Shown: positions 44,235 to 53,706, numbered from the stretch's first letter. The stretch: DNA of 64,000 nt from Anaerolineales bacterium UBA2395 (GCA_002343775.1 DDSH01000001.1:114919-178918); one strand, 5' to 3'. Translations and numbers: made by a program. The notes: generated by a model not told the origin, from the letters alone.

Positions 44235-44897
44235 TTACACGCCCTTTCTTGAATTTGCGATCAGCCAGTCTGCCCAGGCTTGCAGACCTTCGCCGGTGCG
44301 GCAGGAGGTGTGGAAGGCAGTGACGTTCGGGTTGAGGACTTGCACGCCCTGCTGGAAATAATCCATGCGGAAATCAACGTAGGGCAGCAGGTCGATCTTG
44401 TTGACGACGAGCACATCTACACCGCGATAGGTACCGGGATATTTGTAAGGCTTGTCGTCGCCTTCGGGCACAGACGCAACCAGCACGGTCTTGTGCGTGC
44501 CAAGTTTGAAGTTTGCCGGGCAAACGAGGTTGCCAACATTCTCAACGATGAGCAGATCGAATTGCGTGAGGTCAAGTTGTTCGAGCGCGCCATGCAGCAT
44601 GACCGCGTCGAGATGACAATCGCCGCCGGTGTTGATCTGCACGGCAGCGCTCGCACCTGCAGCAGCGGCTCGGTCTGAGTCGATGGAAGTGGCAATGTCA
44701 CCATCGATGGCGGCGACACGCAATTTGCCTTTCAGGAGGGGCAAGGTCTTTTCGATGAGCGAGGTTTTGCCTGCGCCGGGGGAGGCGAGGATGTTGATGG
44801 AGAAGACGCCCGCCGCGTCGATTCGCGCACGGTTGGTCTGCGCGAGGCGGTCGTTGGCGTTGAGGATGTTTTCTACGATAGGGATGTTTTGAGTCAT
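44235..44897 (-). CDS. hypB: Hydrogenase nickel incorporation GTPase HypB
   Basis: 220-aa SIMIBI GTPase that, with HypA, loads nickel into the hydrogenase large subunit. Walker A SPGAGKTS near residue 40, IDGDIATSIDSDRA, NTGGDCHLDA (metal-binding Cys-His) and NKIDLLPY base-recognition motif are present. It has no His-rich N-terminal stretch, so it does not store nickel like some relatives. Repeats flank it on both sides (44187-44234 and 44912-44987). Confidence 0.95.
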   Translation of the reverse strand: MTQNIPIVENILNANDRLAQTNRARIDAAGVFSINILASPGAGKTSLIEKTLPLLKGKLRVAAIDGDIATSIDSDRAAAAGASAAVQINTGGDCHLDAVMLHGALEQLDLTQFDLLIVENVGNLVCPANFKLGTHKTVLVASVPEGDDKPYKYPGTYRGVDVLVVNKIDLLPYVDFRMDYFQQGVQVLNPNVTAFHTSCRTGEGLQAWADWLIANSRKGV

Positions 44898-44911
44898 GGG
44901 GTGATCCTTCT

Positions 44912-44987
44912 GTCATTGCGAGCCCGAAGGGCGAAGCAATCTTATCGCTTTGGAGATTGCTTCGTCGCTATCGCTCCTCGCAATGAC
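44912..44987. repeat. Inverted repeat between hypA and hypB (TCATTGCGAG family)
   Basis: Arms GTCATTGCGAG ... GAAGCAATC (44912-44941) and GATTGCTTCGTCGC ... CTCGCAATGAC (44955-44987). A second copy lies at 62537-62617. This motif family is widespread as mobile palindromes in bacteria. Confidence 0.88.
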
Positions 44988-44991
44988 GATG

Positions 44992-45333
44992 TTATTCCAC
45001 GTCGATGGATTCGAGCACAAACTCTTCACCGGCGATGATCTTTGCGCCGACGCCTTTGCACTGCGGACAGATGAGTTCCTTGTCGGTGGGGCGATAAGTG
45101 TGGAAGCAGGTCATACACTGCAATTCAGCGGGCACGCGCCGAAAGTTGAGTGTGGCTTTTTCCGCGATGGTGTCTTTGGCGATGACCTCCCAGTAGAACT
45201 GGATCGAGTCATCCACCATGCTGGAGAGTTCGCCCATTACGATGTTCAGCGCGGTGATCTGTTTGGCGTTCGCCTTTTCAGCGTGGTCGAGGGCTATTTT
45301 TAAGAGTGATTGGGTGACGGGGAGTTCATGCAT
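44992..45333 (-). CDS. hypA: Hydrogenase nickel metallochaperone HypA
   Basis: 113 aa. Starts MHELPVTQSLLKIA, whose His2 binds nickel. A structural zinc site is formed by MTCFHTY and CPQCKG. It passes nickel together with HypB. It is the first gene of the hypABFCDE operon; the 147-base gap upstream (45334-45480) should hold the promoter but also borders the MFS gene end. Confidence 0.94.
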   Translation of the reverse strand: MHELPVTQSLLKIALDHAEKANAKQITALNIVMGELSSMVDDSIQFYWEVIAKDTIAEKATLNFRRVPAELQCMTCFHTYRPTDKELICPQCKGVGAKIIAGEEFVLESIDVE

Positions 45334-45480
45334 GGAAAGGTGATTTTATTTTCCTTTCCCGCTCACCCTTCGCAGAGCGATGGCAAGCGGGATAAAGCCC
45401 GGGCATGTCGAAATGTATCACATTTCATTCTTCCATAGGTGTCTTTCAAACCGGGCGGTTTAAATTGCACCATCTGCTGG

Positions 45481-46677
45481 TTATGTTTGTGAAGACATAT
45501 CAGGCGCTTGCCCAATGGAGGCCAAACTGACATAAGCGTAGGCGACCACCACGATCATCACCACCGAGCCTAAAATTCCGGGCGTTGATGGACCAAATCT
45601 ACCGAGCAGATAACTTGCCAATGCAGGCATAATGATGCGGGTGGAGCTTTCCAGTCCTGCGCCAAACCCCAACATACCACCGATCTCCTCAGGCCTGACG
45701 GATTTGCTGATAGATGAGTTGATCAGCGCATTGAACGACCCCGCACCAATCGCCATCGGGAACATCGCAACCAACAGCCACGGCACACTTTGAGCAAACG
45801 CCCAACCGATCATGCCAACCGCTGCAAACGCCAGAAACACGACCAACAGGTTCGACTCTTTGAAGCGCGCTGCAAGCGGGCCAATGGCACCTCCCTGCAT
45901 GATGACCAGCACAATGCCGATATAAGCAAGGATGTATCCCGTCTGCTGGGCATCGAGTCCGAATTTTTTGAGCGCATACAACGGGAAGACGGTCTGGAAG
46001 GCATTAAAGGCAATGGCAAAGCCAAGGCGCGTCCACAACAATGGACCGACCAACGGTCGCTGCAAAGCGGTGAACAAGGCATTGATGGATACATCGGGGC
46101 GTTTCAGATTCATCAGCTCAGCGCGGCGCTCTTCCGTGAGCGACTCGGGCAGCCAGAGGAAGATCGCAATGAGGTTGACAAATGTCAACGCTGCAGCGAC
46201 AAAGGCGGGGACGTCGAATCCATAGACGCTTAGGGTACCGCCGATGGCGGGTCCGAGGATGAAGCCGATGCCGAACGCCGCACCGATCATCCCCATGCCG
46301 CGTGCGCGGTTCTTTTCATCGGTCACATCGGCGATGTAAGCTTGCGCCACAGAGATGTTTCCCGCCGTCAAGCCGGAGAGAATACGGCTGACGAACAACA
46401 TCCAAAGGGAATCCGCAAAACCGAGGATCAAAAAACCGACGAGGGTTCCAAAAATACTGATGAGGAAAACCGGTCGGCGTCCGAAGCGGTCTGAGATGCG
46501 CCCCAGGATCGGCGCGCCGATCATCTGCATGAAAGCGTAGGATGAAACGAGAAGTCCCGTCTGGAGTTCGGTTGCGCCGAAAACATCGGCGTAGAAGGCA
46601 AGCAACGGCACGATCAGCGCAAAACCGAGCATGTCGACGAGGACAATAAGACCAACATTAAGAAGGCGTTTGTTCAT
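45481..46677 (-). CDS. MFS exporter, TCR/Tet-like family
   Basis: 398-aa, 12-span major facilitator superfamily protein. GRISDRFGRRPVFLIS is motif A after span two, and GFILGPAIGGTLS is the drug/H+ antiporter motif C region. The family covers tetracycline and other drug exporters, but substrate cannot be read from sequence and resistance should not be assumed. It diverges from the DUF364 gene. Confidence 0.85.
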   Translation of the reverse strand: MNKRLLNVGLIVLVDMLGFALIVPLLAFYADVFGATELQTGLLVSSYAFMQMIGAPILGRISDRFGRRPVFLISIFGTLVGFLILGFADSLWMLFVSRILSGLTAGNISVAQAYIADVTDEKNRARGMGMIGAAFGIGFILGPAIGGTLSVYGFDVPAFVAAALTFVNLIAIFLWLPESLTEERRAELMNLKRPDVSINALFTALQRPLVGPLLWTRLGFAIAFNAFQTVFPLYALKKFGLDAQQTGYILAYIGIVLVIMQGGAIGPLAARFKESNLLVVFLAFAAVGMIGWAFAQSVPWLLVAMFPMAIGAGSFNALINSSISKSVRPEEIGGMLGFGAGLESSTRIIMPALASYLLGRFGPSTPGILGSVVMIVVVAYAYVSLASIGQAPDMSSQT

Positions 46678-46834
46678 GAGGTTCCTTGGGCAATGTTCCT
46701 GTGAAATGCGAATTCAACGCGGGATTGTATCAGGGTTATGAACGTTTTTCGCCATGAGTTGCCGCGCATCCCTAGGAACGGCGGGGAATCCTTGTTATAG
46801 TTTGTGCTATCTCTTCATAAGTATTTGGAGGATC
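46678..46834. promoter_or_regulatory. Divergent promoter region
   Basis: 157 bases between the MFS start and the DUF364 start. Candidate -10 boxes: TATAGT (46796-46801) for the plus strand and TACAAT (complement of 46722-46727) for the minus strand. No convincing -35 boxes or operator were seen. Confidence 0.35.
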
Positions 46835-47617
46835 ATGAACTCAACCCATTCCCTGTTCCAACGCCTGCTCCCCACCCTGCCACAAGGAAAACCCATCGGC
46901 ATCCACATCGGCTTGTACTGGACGGCGGTCGTCTTCGAAGTGGAAGGCGAAACTCGCTGCGGTCTTGCCGCCACCATAGGCGACGAATCGCACCACTACA
47001 CCAACGAGCCCGCCGTCACACGTGCGGGGCGGCTGGCGGATTTGTCCTCCAATGAACTGACAAATCTTGTCTATTCCGAACACCCACCGGAGGTTTCCGT
47101 CGGGATCGCCGCCGTCAACGCATTGCTGCCGCGCCTTCCGCACCTGTGGGCAGACATCCACTCCAAGGAAGTCCTCGCGCGTTTGGGCGCGGACAAAAAC
47201 GTAGCCATGGTCGGGCATTTTCCCTTCGCCGAAGAACTCCGCCCGCAAGTGGGACATCTCTGGGTACTGGAACAAAATCCGCAGGATGGCGACCTGCCCG
47301 CTTCTGCCGCGCCGGAGATCATCCCTCAGGCAGATGTACTTGCCATCACCGCCATGACGCTGCTCAACCGCACCTTTGACGATCTGATCGCTCTGCGCCG
47401 CCCAGGTGTGCCGACCCTGATCATCGGACCGACCACCCCGCTCTCCCCGATCCTATTCGAGGCGGGGGCAACCATCCTGTCCGGCGCAATCGTGGAACAA
47501 CCCGAAGCCGTACTCAGCGCATTAAGTCAGGGTGCAAATTTTCATCAATTAAGGAAAGCAGGGGTTCGTCTCGTCTCCATGAGTGCGGAGAATGCGCAGA
47601 TCATTCAACGACACTAA
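46835..47617 (+). CDS. DUF364-like (putative heavy-metal chelation domain) protein
   Basis: 260 aa from ATG 46835, preceded by GGAGGATC. No signal peptide. Early residues TLPQGKPIGIHIGLYWTAVV and the later VAMVGHFPFAEELRPQV and ITAMTLLNRTFDDLIAL match the DUF4213-DUF364 arrangement, whose fold suggests binding of a metal or a nucleotide-like ligand. VPTLIIGPTTPLSPILFEAG is the last conserved strand-loop. Members lack an assigned reaction. It is 55 bases before the TauE/SafE gene. Confidence 0.75.
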   Translation: MNSTHSLFQRLLPTLPQGKPIGIHIGLYWTAVVFEVEGETRCGLAATIGDESHHYTNEPAVTRAGRLADLSSNELTNLVYSEHPPEVSVGIAAVNALLPRLPHLWADIHSKEVLARLGADKNVAMVGHFPFAEELRPQVGHLWVLEQNPQDGDLPASAAPEIIPQADVLAITAMTLLNRTFDDLIALRRPGVPTLIIGPTTPLSPILFEAGATILSGAIVEQPEAVLSALSQGANFHQLRKAGVRLVSMSAENAQIIQRH

Positions 47618-47671
47618 TTTCTATGATCTTTGTAACCTTTTTATGTCTTCCGCATCCAAAGACGTAACACC

Positions 47672-48418
47672 ATGATTTGGCTCGAATTGTTGCTCGGTTT
47701 TTCCATCGGACTCTCGCTCGGCTTACTGGGCGGCGGCGGCTCGATTCTGACCGTTCCTGCACTGGTATACATCGTCGGGCAGACCCCGCAGACAGCCGTC
47801 ACCACATCACTGGCGATCGTGGGGGCGAACAGCCTGATGGGCGCCTCCTTCCACCGTACACAAGGGACATTGGATTGGCGCGTCGCTCTACCCTTTGGCG
47901 GAATCGGTATGCTGGTGGCGTATCTCGCCTCGGGCATCTCCGCCCTGCTCCCCCCGGCAGTTCTGCTGACCACTTTCGCAACCCTGATGCTGATCATCGG
48001 GGTCGTGCTGCTCCGGCAGGAGTCCGTGGAGACTGCCGCACCTACTGAAAAACCATTTTGGGTGGTGCTTGCAAGCGGAGCCGGTGTTGGCTTGCTGACC
48101 GGCATCCTGGGTGTGGGCGGCGGCTTCCTCATCGTCCCGGCATTGGTGATGCTGGTGGGCTTACCCATGCAAATGGCGGTCGGCACTTCGCTGGTCATCA
48201 TCGCCATGAACAGTCTTGCAGGCTTGGCGGGGCACATCGGAGAGGGCACATTTCAACCGTGGCTAATACTGATCTTTACCATTTCCGGCTTGGCAGGGAC
48301 GTTTGCAGGCTCACGGCTTGCCAAATACCTGCCTGCCAAAAAACTGCAATCTGTTTTTGCCGTGTTCGTCATTCTGCTGGCGATCTTTTTGCTGGCGGAT
48401 AATATTCAGAAAATTTAG
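47672..48418 (+). CDS. TauE/SafE (TSUP) family sulfite/organosulfonate exporter
   Basis: 248-aa membrane protein with about eight spans and a clear internal duplication: LGLLGGGGSILTVPALVY near residue 17 and LTGILGVGGGFLIVPALVM near 143. Members move sulfite, thiosulfate or sulfonates out of, or into, the cell. It is followed 20 bases later by a CstB-like gene, the same pairing as in the cst operon of staphylococci, so sulfite or thiosulfate export after persulfide oxidation is likely. Confidence 0.87.
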   Translation: MIWLELLLGFSIGLSLGLLGGGGSILTVPALVYIVGQTPQTAVTTSLAIVGANSLMGASFHRTQGTLDWRVALPFGGIGMLVAYLASGISALLPPAVLLTTFATLMLIIGVVLLRQESVETAAPTEKPFWVVLASGAGVGLLTGILGVGGGFLIVPALVMLVGLPMQMAVGTSLVIIAMNSLAGLAGHIGEGTFQPWLILIFTISGLAGTFAGSRLAKYLPAKKLQSVFAVFVILLAIFLLADNIQKI

Positions 48419-48438
48419 ACGTAGTGGAGAGAGTGACC

Positions 48439-49836
48439 ATGTATTCACAACAATTTTTCATTGACGGCTTGGGGTGCGCATCCTACATTGTGGGCTGTGA
48501 AGCCAAAGGGGTGGCGGCGATCATCGACCCTGACCGCGAAGTGCAGAAATATCTCGACGCGGCGACATCGCGCGGGTTGACCATCACGCACATCATCGAA
48601 ACTCACCTGCACGCCGACCATGTTTCTGGCAACAGTGATCTTGCGGCTCGCACCGGTGCGACGATCTACGTCCACGAAGCCAGCGGCGCGGAATTCCCGC
48701 ATCAGCCGGTCAAAGATGGCGATGTGCTTGAGTTGGGCAATCTTCGATTGAAGGTGATCCACACACCGGGTCACACGCCCGAAAGCATTACCCTGCTGCT
48801 GACAGATACCACCCGCTCTGAACAGCCGTGGATCGCGCTGACCGGTGACACGCTCTTCGTCGGTGACATGGGTCGTCCTGACCTCGTCGGCGCGGAGGCG
48901 GCAAATGGTCTCGCCAGCGATATGTATCACACCATCAATGAAAAGATCCTGCCGTTGAGTGACGGCTTGATGATCTATCCCGGTCACGGCGCGGGATCGT
49001 TGTGCGGAAAGTCCATCGGCTCTATGCGCTTGACCACGCTTGGTTACGAACGCATGTCCAACCCGGCATTGGCTCCGCGCAGCAAGGAAGACTTCGTCGA
49101 ATATGCGGTCAGCGGCTTGCCCGAACAACCCGGCAATCACACCCGCATCAAGGCGATGAATCGCAAAGGGGTGAAACCGCTTGGGGCTGTGCAACCCGCT
49201 CCTCTGTCGATCAAAGAGGCGCTGCCTTACTTCCAGCGCGGCGCAGGTTTGCTCGATACCCGTCCCAAAGCGGATTATGTTCAGGCGCATGTCCCCGGCT
49301 CGGTTCACCTCGAAGCCGATGACCAGTTGAGCAATCGCATTGGGTTTGTCTTCCCGCCTGATGTGCCGATGATCTTGTTGCTAAAGGACGCCAGCGATTA
49401 TGTACGCGTGGTCTACAGCCTTGCGCGTGTTGGCTACGAAAATGTGGTCGGATTCATCGCTGAAGGGTTGGATGTCTGGGAACGCATGGGTCTTCCGCTC
49501 ACAGCTGGTGATGTGAAGGACATTGAGCCGAAGGAACTGCACAACCTGATGCAGTCTTGCACGAACGGTGATTGCCCCGTGGTGGTGGATGTGCGCGAGC
49601 CGTGGGAATATCGTCAGGGACATGTGCCCGGCGCGATCCTTATGCCGCTTGGTCAGATCGCTTCACGCGTGGCAGAACTCGATCCGGAACGTCCTGTGGC
49701 TGTGATCTGTGCCAGCGGTAATCGCAGTCAATCTGCCGCTGCGTTGTTCGGGCAGAAAGGTTTCAAGACCATTTACAATGTCCTCGGCGGCACCGGCGGT
49801 TGGATGTATGGCGGTCTCCCGATCTCAAGAGAGTAG
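48439..49836 (+). CDS. Persulfide dioxygenase-sulfurtransferase (CstB-like: MBL, pseudo-rhodanese, rhodanese)
   Basis: 465 aa from ATG 48439 with GGAGAG upstream; a GTG at 48424 is less likely. The N-terminal metallo-beta-lactamase domain has THLHADH (55-61) and HTPGHTPES, the ETHE1-type iron site. The first rhodanese-like domain (about 255-345) lacks a catalytic Cys (LLLKDASDYVR at that loop). The second (about 360-465) has CASGNRSQSA with Cys near 424. This three-part plan matches CstB, which turns persulfides into thiosulfate. It would detoxify sulfide-derived persulfides in the cytoplasm. Confidence 0.88.
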   Translation: MYSQQFFIDGLGCASYIVGCEAKGVAAIIDPDREVQKYLDAATSRGLTITHIIETHLHADHVSGNSDLAARTGATIYVHEASGAEFPHQPVKDGDVLELGNLRLKVIHTPGHTPESITLLLTDTTRSEQPWIALTGDTLFVGDMGRPDLVGAEAANGLASDMYHTINEKILPLSDGLMIYPGHGAGSLCGKSIGSMRLTTLGYERMSNPALAPRSKEDFVEYAVSGLPEQPGNHTRIKAMNRKGVKPLGAVQPAPLSIKEALPYFQRGAGLLDTRPKADYVQAHVPGSVHLEADDQLSNRIGFVFPPDVPMILLLKDASDYVRVVYSLARVGYENVVGFIAEGLDVWERMGLPLTAGDVKDIEPKELHNLMQSCTNGDCPVVVDVREPWEYRQGHVPGAILMPLGQIASRVAELDPERPVAVICASGNRSQSAAALFGQKGFKTIYNVLGGTGGWMYGGLPISRE

Positions 49837-49851
49837 AGTTTCATAGCGATA

Positions 49852-49879
49852 AAACAGTCACTTTCGGGTGACTGTTTTT
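49852..49879 (+). terminator. Rho-independent terminator after the CstB-like gene
   Basis: ACAGTCAC (49854-49861) pairs with GTGACTGT (49868-49875) around TTTCGG, followed by TTTTG. It ends the DUF364-TSUP-CstB unit. Confidence 0.88.
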
Positions 49880-49989
49880 GATTTAACAGTGATTATGTGG
49901 ATTAAGGAAACTGTATATGCCCCGGGGATGGGCTTGGGTTACAATATTCCCCATCCTTTAACTTTACCTGGAGCATGAGGAGGCTCGCT

Positions 49990-51258
49990 ATGCCAATTCA
50001 TCGTTTATCACATATTTTTGGGGCTTTATTGGTCGTGGGGCTGCTGGCAACCTTGCTGGGCGCTTGTACGCCTCAGGAGCGTCAGGAGATCAACTTCGTC
50101 TTCATGCGCACCAGCGATAATACCGAGCCGTACTGGCAGGAAGTTATCGCGGCGTTCGAGGCGGAGAACCCAAATATCAAGGTCAACCTGTTCATTTTTA
50201 AATGGGAGGAGGGTCAACAGCGCATTCAGGAAATGATCGACCAAGGCAACCCGCCTACACTGGCACGGGTGGCAACCCGTTGGATTCCGCAGTATGTGGC
50301 GGCGGGTTTGCTCGAACCGGTGGATGAATACATCTCATCGGATTTCCGCTCGCAATTCTTCCCGCTGTTGATCGACGAAGGATCGCAGTATGAAGGTCGT
50401 ACCTTTGGGCTGCCCATCACGGTCTCGTCACGCGCTTTTTATTACAATAAGGAACTGTTCGAAGAAGCGGGCATCACCGAGCCTCCCACCAACTGGGACG
50501 AGCTAAAGGAAGATGCAGAAGCGATCCATACGCTGGGTCCGGACACTTACGGTTTTGGGATTCAAGGCAAAGACCTCGAGACGTCCACCTACTTCTATTA
50601 CTTTCTGTGGGGCAACGGCGGCGACATCCTGACGACGGATGGAACACGCCCGGCATTCAACGGTGCGCAGGGTCTGGAAGCCGCCACATTCCTGACCGAT
50701 ATGATCAACGAAGGACTGACCCAACCGAATCCCACCACCAGCAGCCGTGCTGACCTCGAAACGATGTTCGTGGAAGGCAACCTTGGCATGGTCATCACCG
50801 GTCCGTGGCTGGCGCGCCGTTTGGATAATGAATATCCGGATCTGGAATACGGGCTAGCCACCATTCCCTATCAGACCACTCCCACAACCCTGGCGGCTCA
50901 AGATACCCTGATCCTGTTCAAACAAGCCAAAAATAAGGATGCCGCCTGGAAGTTCATCGAGTTCCTTTATGCAGACGAATACCGCCTGGATTACGCTCTG
51001 ACCGAAGGTGTGCTGCCGGAGAAGGTCGCTGTGGCGGAAGATGCGCAGATCAAAGAGAATCCATCCTTTGCGTTCTTCATGGAGAAGCTGCCCACGGGTC
51101 GGTTCGAGCCGCTGAACGTCAAAAGCGCCGATATTGCCACTGTCATGACGGAGTATTTGCAAGCGGCATATCTCGGAGAAATGACCCCGCAGGAAGCCCT
51201 GGCGGAAGCCGCCATTCAGGTGCAGCGTTTGCTCTCTTATTCGGCGACCTCCTGGTGA
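49990..51258 (+). CDS. Extracellular solute-binding lipoprotein (family 1), without permease genes
   Basis: 422 aa from ATG 49990 with GAGGAGG upstream. Signal peptide with lipobox LLGACT (Cys near residue 25). AAFEAENPNIKVNLF and the NWDELKEDAEAIH / WGNGGDILTTDG / GPWLARRLDNEYP blocks fit a family 1 sugar-binding protein of CUT1 importers. No membrane or ATPase subunit lies nearby; instead it overlaps a methyltransferase gene by a few bases and belongs to a signalling-type operon. It may therefore present a ligand to the sensor at 52075 rather than to a transporter. Confidence 0.88.
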   Translation: MPIHRLSHIFGALLVVGLLATLLGACTPQERQEINFVFMRTSDNTEPYWQEVIAAFEAENPNIKVNLFIFKWEEGQQRIQEMIDQGNPPTLARVATRWIPQYVAAGLLEPVDEYISSDFRSQFFPLLIDEGSQYEGRTFGLPITVSSRAFYYNKELFEEAGITEPPTNWDELKEDAEAIHTLGPDTYGFGIQGKDLETSTYFYYFLWGNGGDILTTDGTRPAFNGAQGLEAATFLTDMINEGLTQPNPTTSSRADLETMFVEGNLGMVITGPWLARRLDNEYPDLEYGLATIPYQTTPTTLAAQDTLILFKQAKNKDAAWKFIEFLYADEYRLDYALTEGVLPEKVAVAEDAQIKENPSFAFFMEKLPTGRFEPLNVKSADIATVMTEYLQAAYLGEMTPQEALAEAAIQVQRLLSYSATSW

Positions 51259-51260
51259 GC

Positions 51261-52055
51261 ATGGAGCAAACCTCCACCATCAGCCTTGAAAAATGGCGTC
51301 AGATATCGAAGGCTCATTTTTCAAGCATCACTCCATACTACGATCAGGGACGTGCATTCGAGCAGGGGCGTCCGTGGGTTGAAGAGATCCAGCGGAACAC
51401 CCCGGTTGGTGAATTAGATTGGGTGCTGGATGTCGGCTGCGGCACAGGGTTGTTCGCCACCGAATTCTCACGGCAGATGAAAGCACGCGTCATCGGGATC
51501 GACCCGGCACGGGCGATGCTGCGACATGCATTGAAAAAGGAAAGACCCTCAAATTTGAACTGGTCGCAAGGGGCGGCGGAATCCCTGCCGTTTGCCAACG
51601 AAACGCTTCAGGCGGTGTTCCTTTCTCAGGTCTGGCACCACCTCATCGGTCAGGAAGGAGCCGGAAGGGAATTCCTCCGCTGCCTGAAACCGGGCGGCGG
51701 TTTATACATCAAAACCTATTCCCACGCCCAATTGAAGGCGCGCTGGGACTTGCGCGAGATCTTTCCAGAATTGATGCCGCTCATGCTGCAGATCTACCCG
51801 GATGTTTCACACATGAGCACCTTGCTAAAGGAAATCGGTTTTTCATCTGTGACAACCAAGTCCACTTCCAAAGAGGACTTCATGCGCCCGTCACAAATGT
51901 TGAAGTTAATGCGTGAAAAAGCCTGGTCCATGTTCTCTTTCCTCAGCCCGGAAGGGATTGCGGAAGGGGAAGCGCGGCTCAATGCCTTGATAGCGACAGG
52001 CGACCAGCCTGTTTTGTACCCCGAGGTTCATCTGCTCGTCATTGCGCGGCGATGA
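51261..52055 (+). CDS. Class I SAM-dependent methyltransferase
   Basis: 264 aa from ATG 51261; a GTG at 51255 overlapping the previous stop is possible. LDVGCGTGLFATEF near residue 55 is the SAM-binding motif I, and GIDPARAMLRHA follows. GAAESLPFANETLQAVFLSQVWHHL is the UbiE/Methyltransf_11 core (split here for reading: GAAESLPFANETLQ and AVFLSQVWHHL). The acceptor is unknown. It is inserted between the binding protein and the sensor, all plus strand. Confidence 0.85.
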   Translation: MEQTSTISLEKWRQISKAHFSSITPYYDQGRAFEQGRPWVEEIQRNTPVGELDWVLDVGCGTGLFATEFSRQMKARVIGIDPARAMLRHALKKERPSNLNWSQGAAESLPFANETLQAVFLSQVWHHLIGQEGAGREFLRCLKPGGGLYIKTYSHAQLKARWDLREIFPELMPLMLQIYPDVSHMSTLLKEIGFSSVTTKSTSKEDFMRPSQMLKLMREKAWSMFSFLSPEGIAEGEARLNALIATGDQPVLYPEVHLLVIARR

Positions 52056-52074
52056 ATCGATTAGGAGAGACATT

Positions 52075-53694
52075 ATGTTCCGTTGGTTAAGATCCGGTTT
52101 ATTGCTGCGAATCACTGTGGCGTTGCTCGTCGTTTCAGCGGTTCCGATCTCCATCATCCGTTATTTTTCACAACAAAGTTATGTGACCACCCAAGAGGAA
52201 GTGGTGAGCCAGAGCGAGAATGCCCTGGATGAAAAAGCGCTTCAAGGGCTCGAGGGACGCGCCATTGCCCTGGCGGAAAACGTGGCGGACTTTCTAAGCG
52301 AACGCGAACAGGATGTGCGTTTCCTCGCGACACAGTCGCCGGACGCTCAAACCTACCTGGGATTTGCCAATAATAAAAACAGCAGCTTTTGGACGATCAC
52401 CAGGGATGGCACAGAAGAAACCTTCGTCATGCCCATCTATCGAGAGATCGCCTTTCTGGACCTGAACGGGCGCGAACAGGTCAAGGTCAGCAACGAGTGT
52501 CAGGAATATCCGTTCCGCTGCGCGATGGCGGAAGATGCCAACCTCGTGGATACCAGTCTGCCCATCAACACCCTGTATCGCAGCGAAACCTATTTTGTAG
52601 ACAGCGCCACGCTGAAACTCGGTGAGGTCTTCGTCGGCAAGCCCATCGGCTTCCACCTTTCCTCGGATATTGCCTACGCCAGCGCCCAGTATCGCTCCGG
52701 GGAACGCTACCGCGGCGTTCTGCGTTTTGCCGCACCTGTATACCAAAGCGGACGCAAGATCGGTACACTGGTCATGGCGGTGGAAATGTTGCACCTGCTC
52801 GAATTCACCGCACATGTTGCTCCGTCCAGCCCTGAGCCGCAGGTCGAGATCGATGCACGTGAAGCGGACTTCTCCTATATGGTCAGCCCCGAGGGTTGGG
52901 CGATCAGCCAGCCGCGTCACTTCAACATCTACGGTGTGGATGAGAACGGCGTTCCGGTCAAAGCAATCAACGAAGCGGATAAGGATCTGCCGGAGAATCT
53001 CGACCGCCCCGGCAATTTGAGCCTGATGGGATTCATCAATCCTGCGTTTCCAAGGTTGGTCGAACTCAATAATCAAGGCAGTGAAAGCGGTTACATCAAA
53101 GCTGCACCCAGTGATACGGGGGAAACGCGCGTGTTAATCTACGCCACCATCCCGTATCACACCGGGCAATATGACACGCCCGCCGGGTTTGGTCTGGTCG
53201 TCTTAAGCACGGATGGAGACCGCCTCCACATCGACGCCGAGGTGTTGAGCAATCAATTCGACAGACGCATCGACGAACTGAGCCGCTTCTCGCTGCAACT
53301 CATCACAGGCACGCTGATCGTCGTTATCGTACTGGCAATCCTTCTGGCGCGCACCATCGTCTCGCCCATTCTGCGCCTGACGGACGAAGCCAAGATCATC
53401 GAAGCCGGTCAATGGGAGCAGGTCAAGACCGAAGAACTGGAAAGAACTGGCGGCGGCGCGGAAGTCGGTCAACTGGCGCGCGTGTTCGCTTCCATGGCAA
53501 AACAGATCTACGCCCGTGAAACCACGCTCCGCAAGCAGGTCGAAGGCTTGAAGATCGTCATCGACGAAGTGAAGCGCAAGAAAGCGGTGGAAGAGATCAC
53601 CGACAATGAATTCTTCCAGCAGCTTTCGAAGCGCGCTTCTGAAATCCGGCAGCGCCAACAGCGCCCGAAGGGCCCGGACGAAACACCCAAATAA
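52075..53694 (+). CDS. Extracellular-sensor (Cache-like) HAMP protein without output domain
   Basis: 539 aa from ATG 52075 (GGAGAG seven bases upstream). Span one (residues about 9-28), an exterior domain of about 360 residues of Cache type, span two (about 398-418), HAMP (ARTIVSPILRLTDEAKIIEAG region), then a coiled coil (ARETTLRKQVEGLKIVIDEVKRKK) and a charged tail with EITDNEFFQQLSKRASEI. There is no kinase, cyclase or chemotaxis output, so the coiled coil or tail must bind a partner, perhaps the next protein with its cNMP domain. Confidence 0.82.
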   Translation: MFRWLRSGLLLRITVALLVVSAVPISIIRYFSQQSYVTTQEEVVSQSENALDEKALQGLEGRAIALAENVADFLSEREQDVRFLATQSPDAQTYLGFANNKNSSFWTITRDGTEETFVMPIYREIAFLDLNGREQVKVSNECQEYPFRCAMAEDANLVDTSLPINTLYRSETYFVDSATLKLGEVFVGKPIGFHLSSDIAYASAQYRSGERYRGVLRFAAPVYQSGRKIGTLVMAVEMLHLLEFTAHVAPSSPEPQVEIDAREADFSYMVSPEGWAISQPRHFNIYGVDENGVPVKAINEADKDLPENLDRPGNLSLMGFINPAFPRLVELNNQGSESGYIKAAPSDTGETRVLIYATIPYHTGQYDTPAGFGLVVLSTDGDRLHIDAEVLSNQFDRRIDELSRFSLQLITGTLIVVIVLAILLARTIVSPILRLTDEAKIIEAGQWEQVKTEELERTGGGAEVGQLARVFASMAKQIYARETTLRKQVEGLKIVIDEVKRKKAVEEITDNEFFQQLSKRASEIRQRQQRPKGPDETPK

Positions 53695-53706
53695 CGCAAG
53701 TACACT

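Noticed and set aside
45481..46677. Tetracycline resistance gene
   Set aside because: Family similarity to TetA-type exporters only; substrate cannot be inferred and neighbours are ordinary chromosomal genes.
49990..51258. Complete sugar ABC importer
   Set aside because: Only the binding protein is present; the following genes are not permeases or ATPases.
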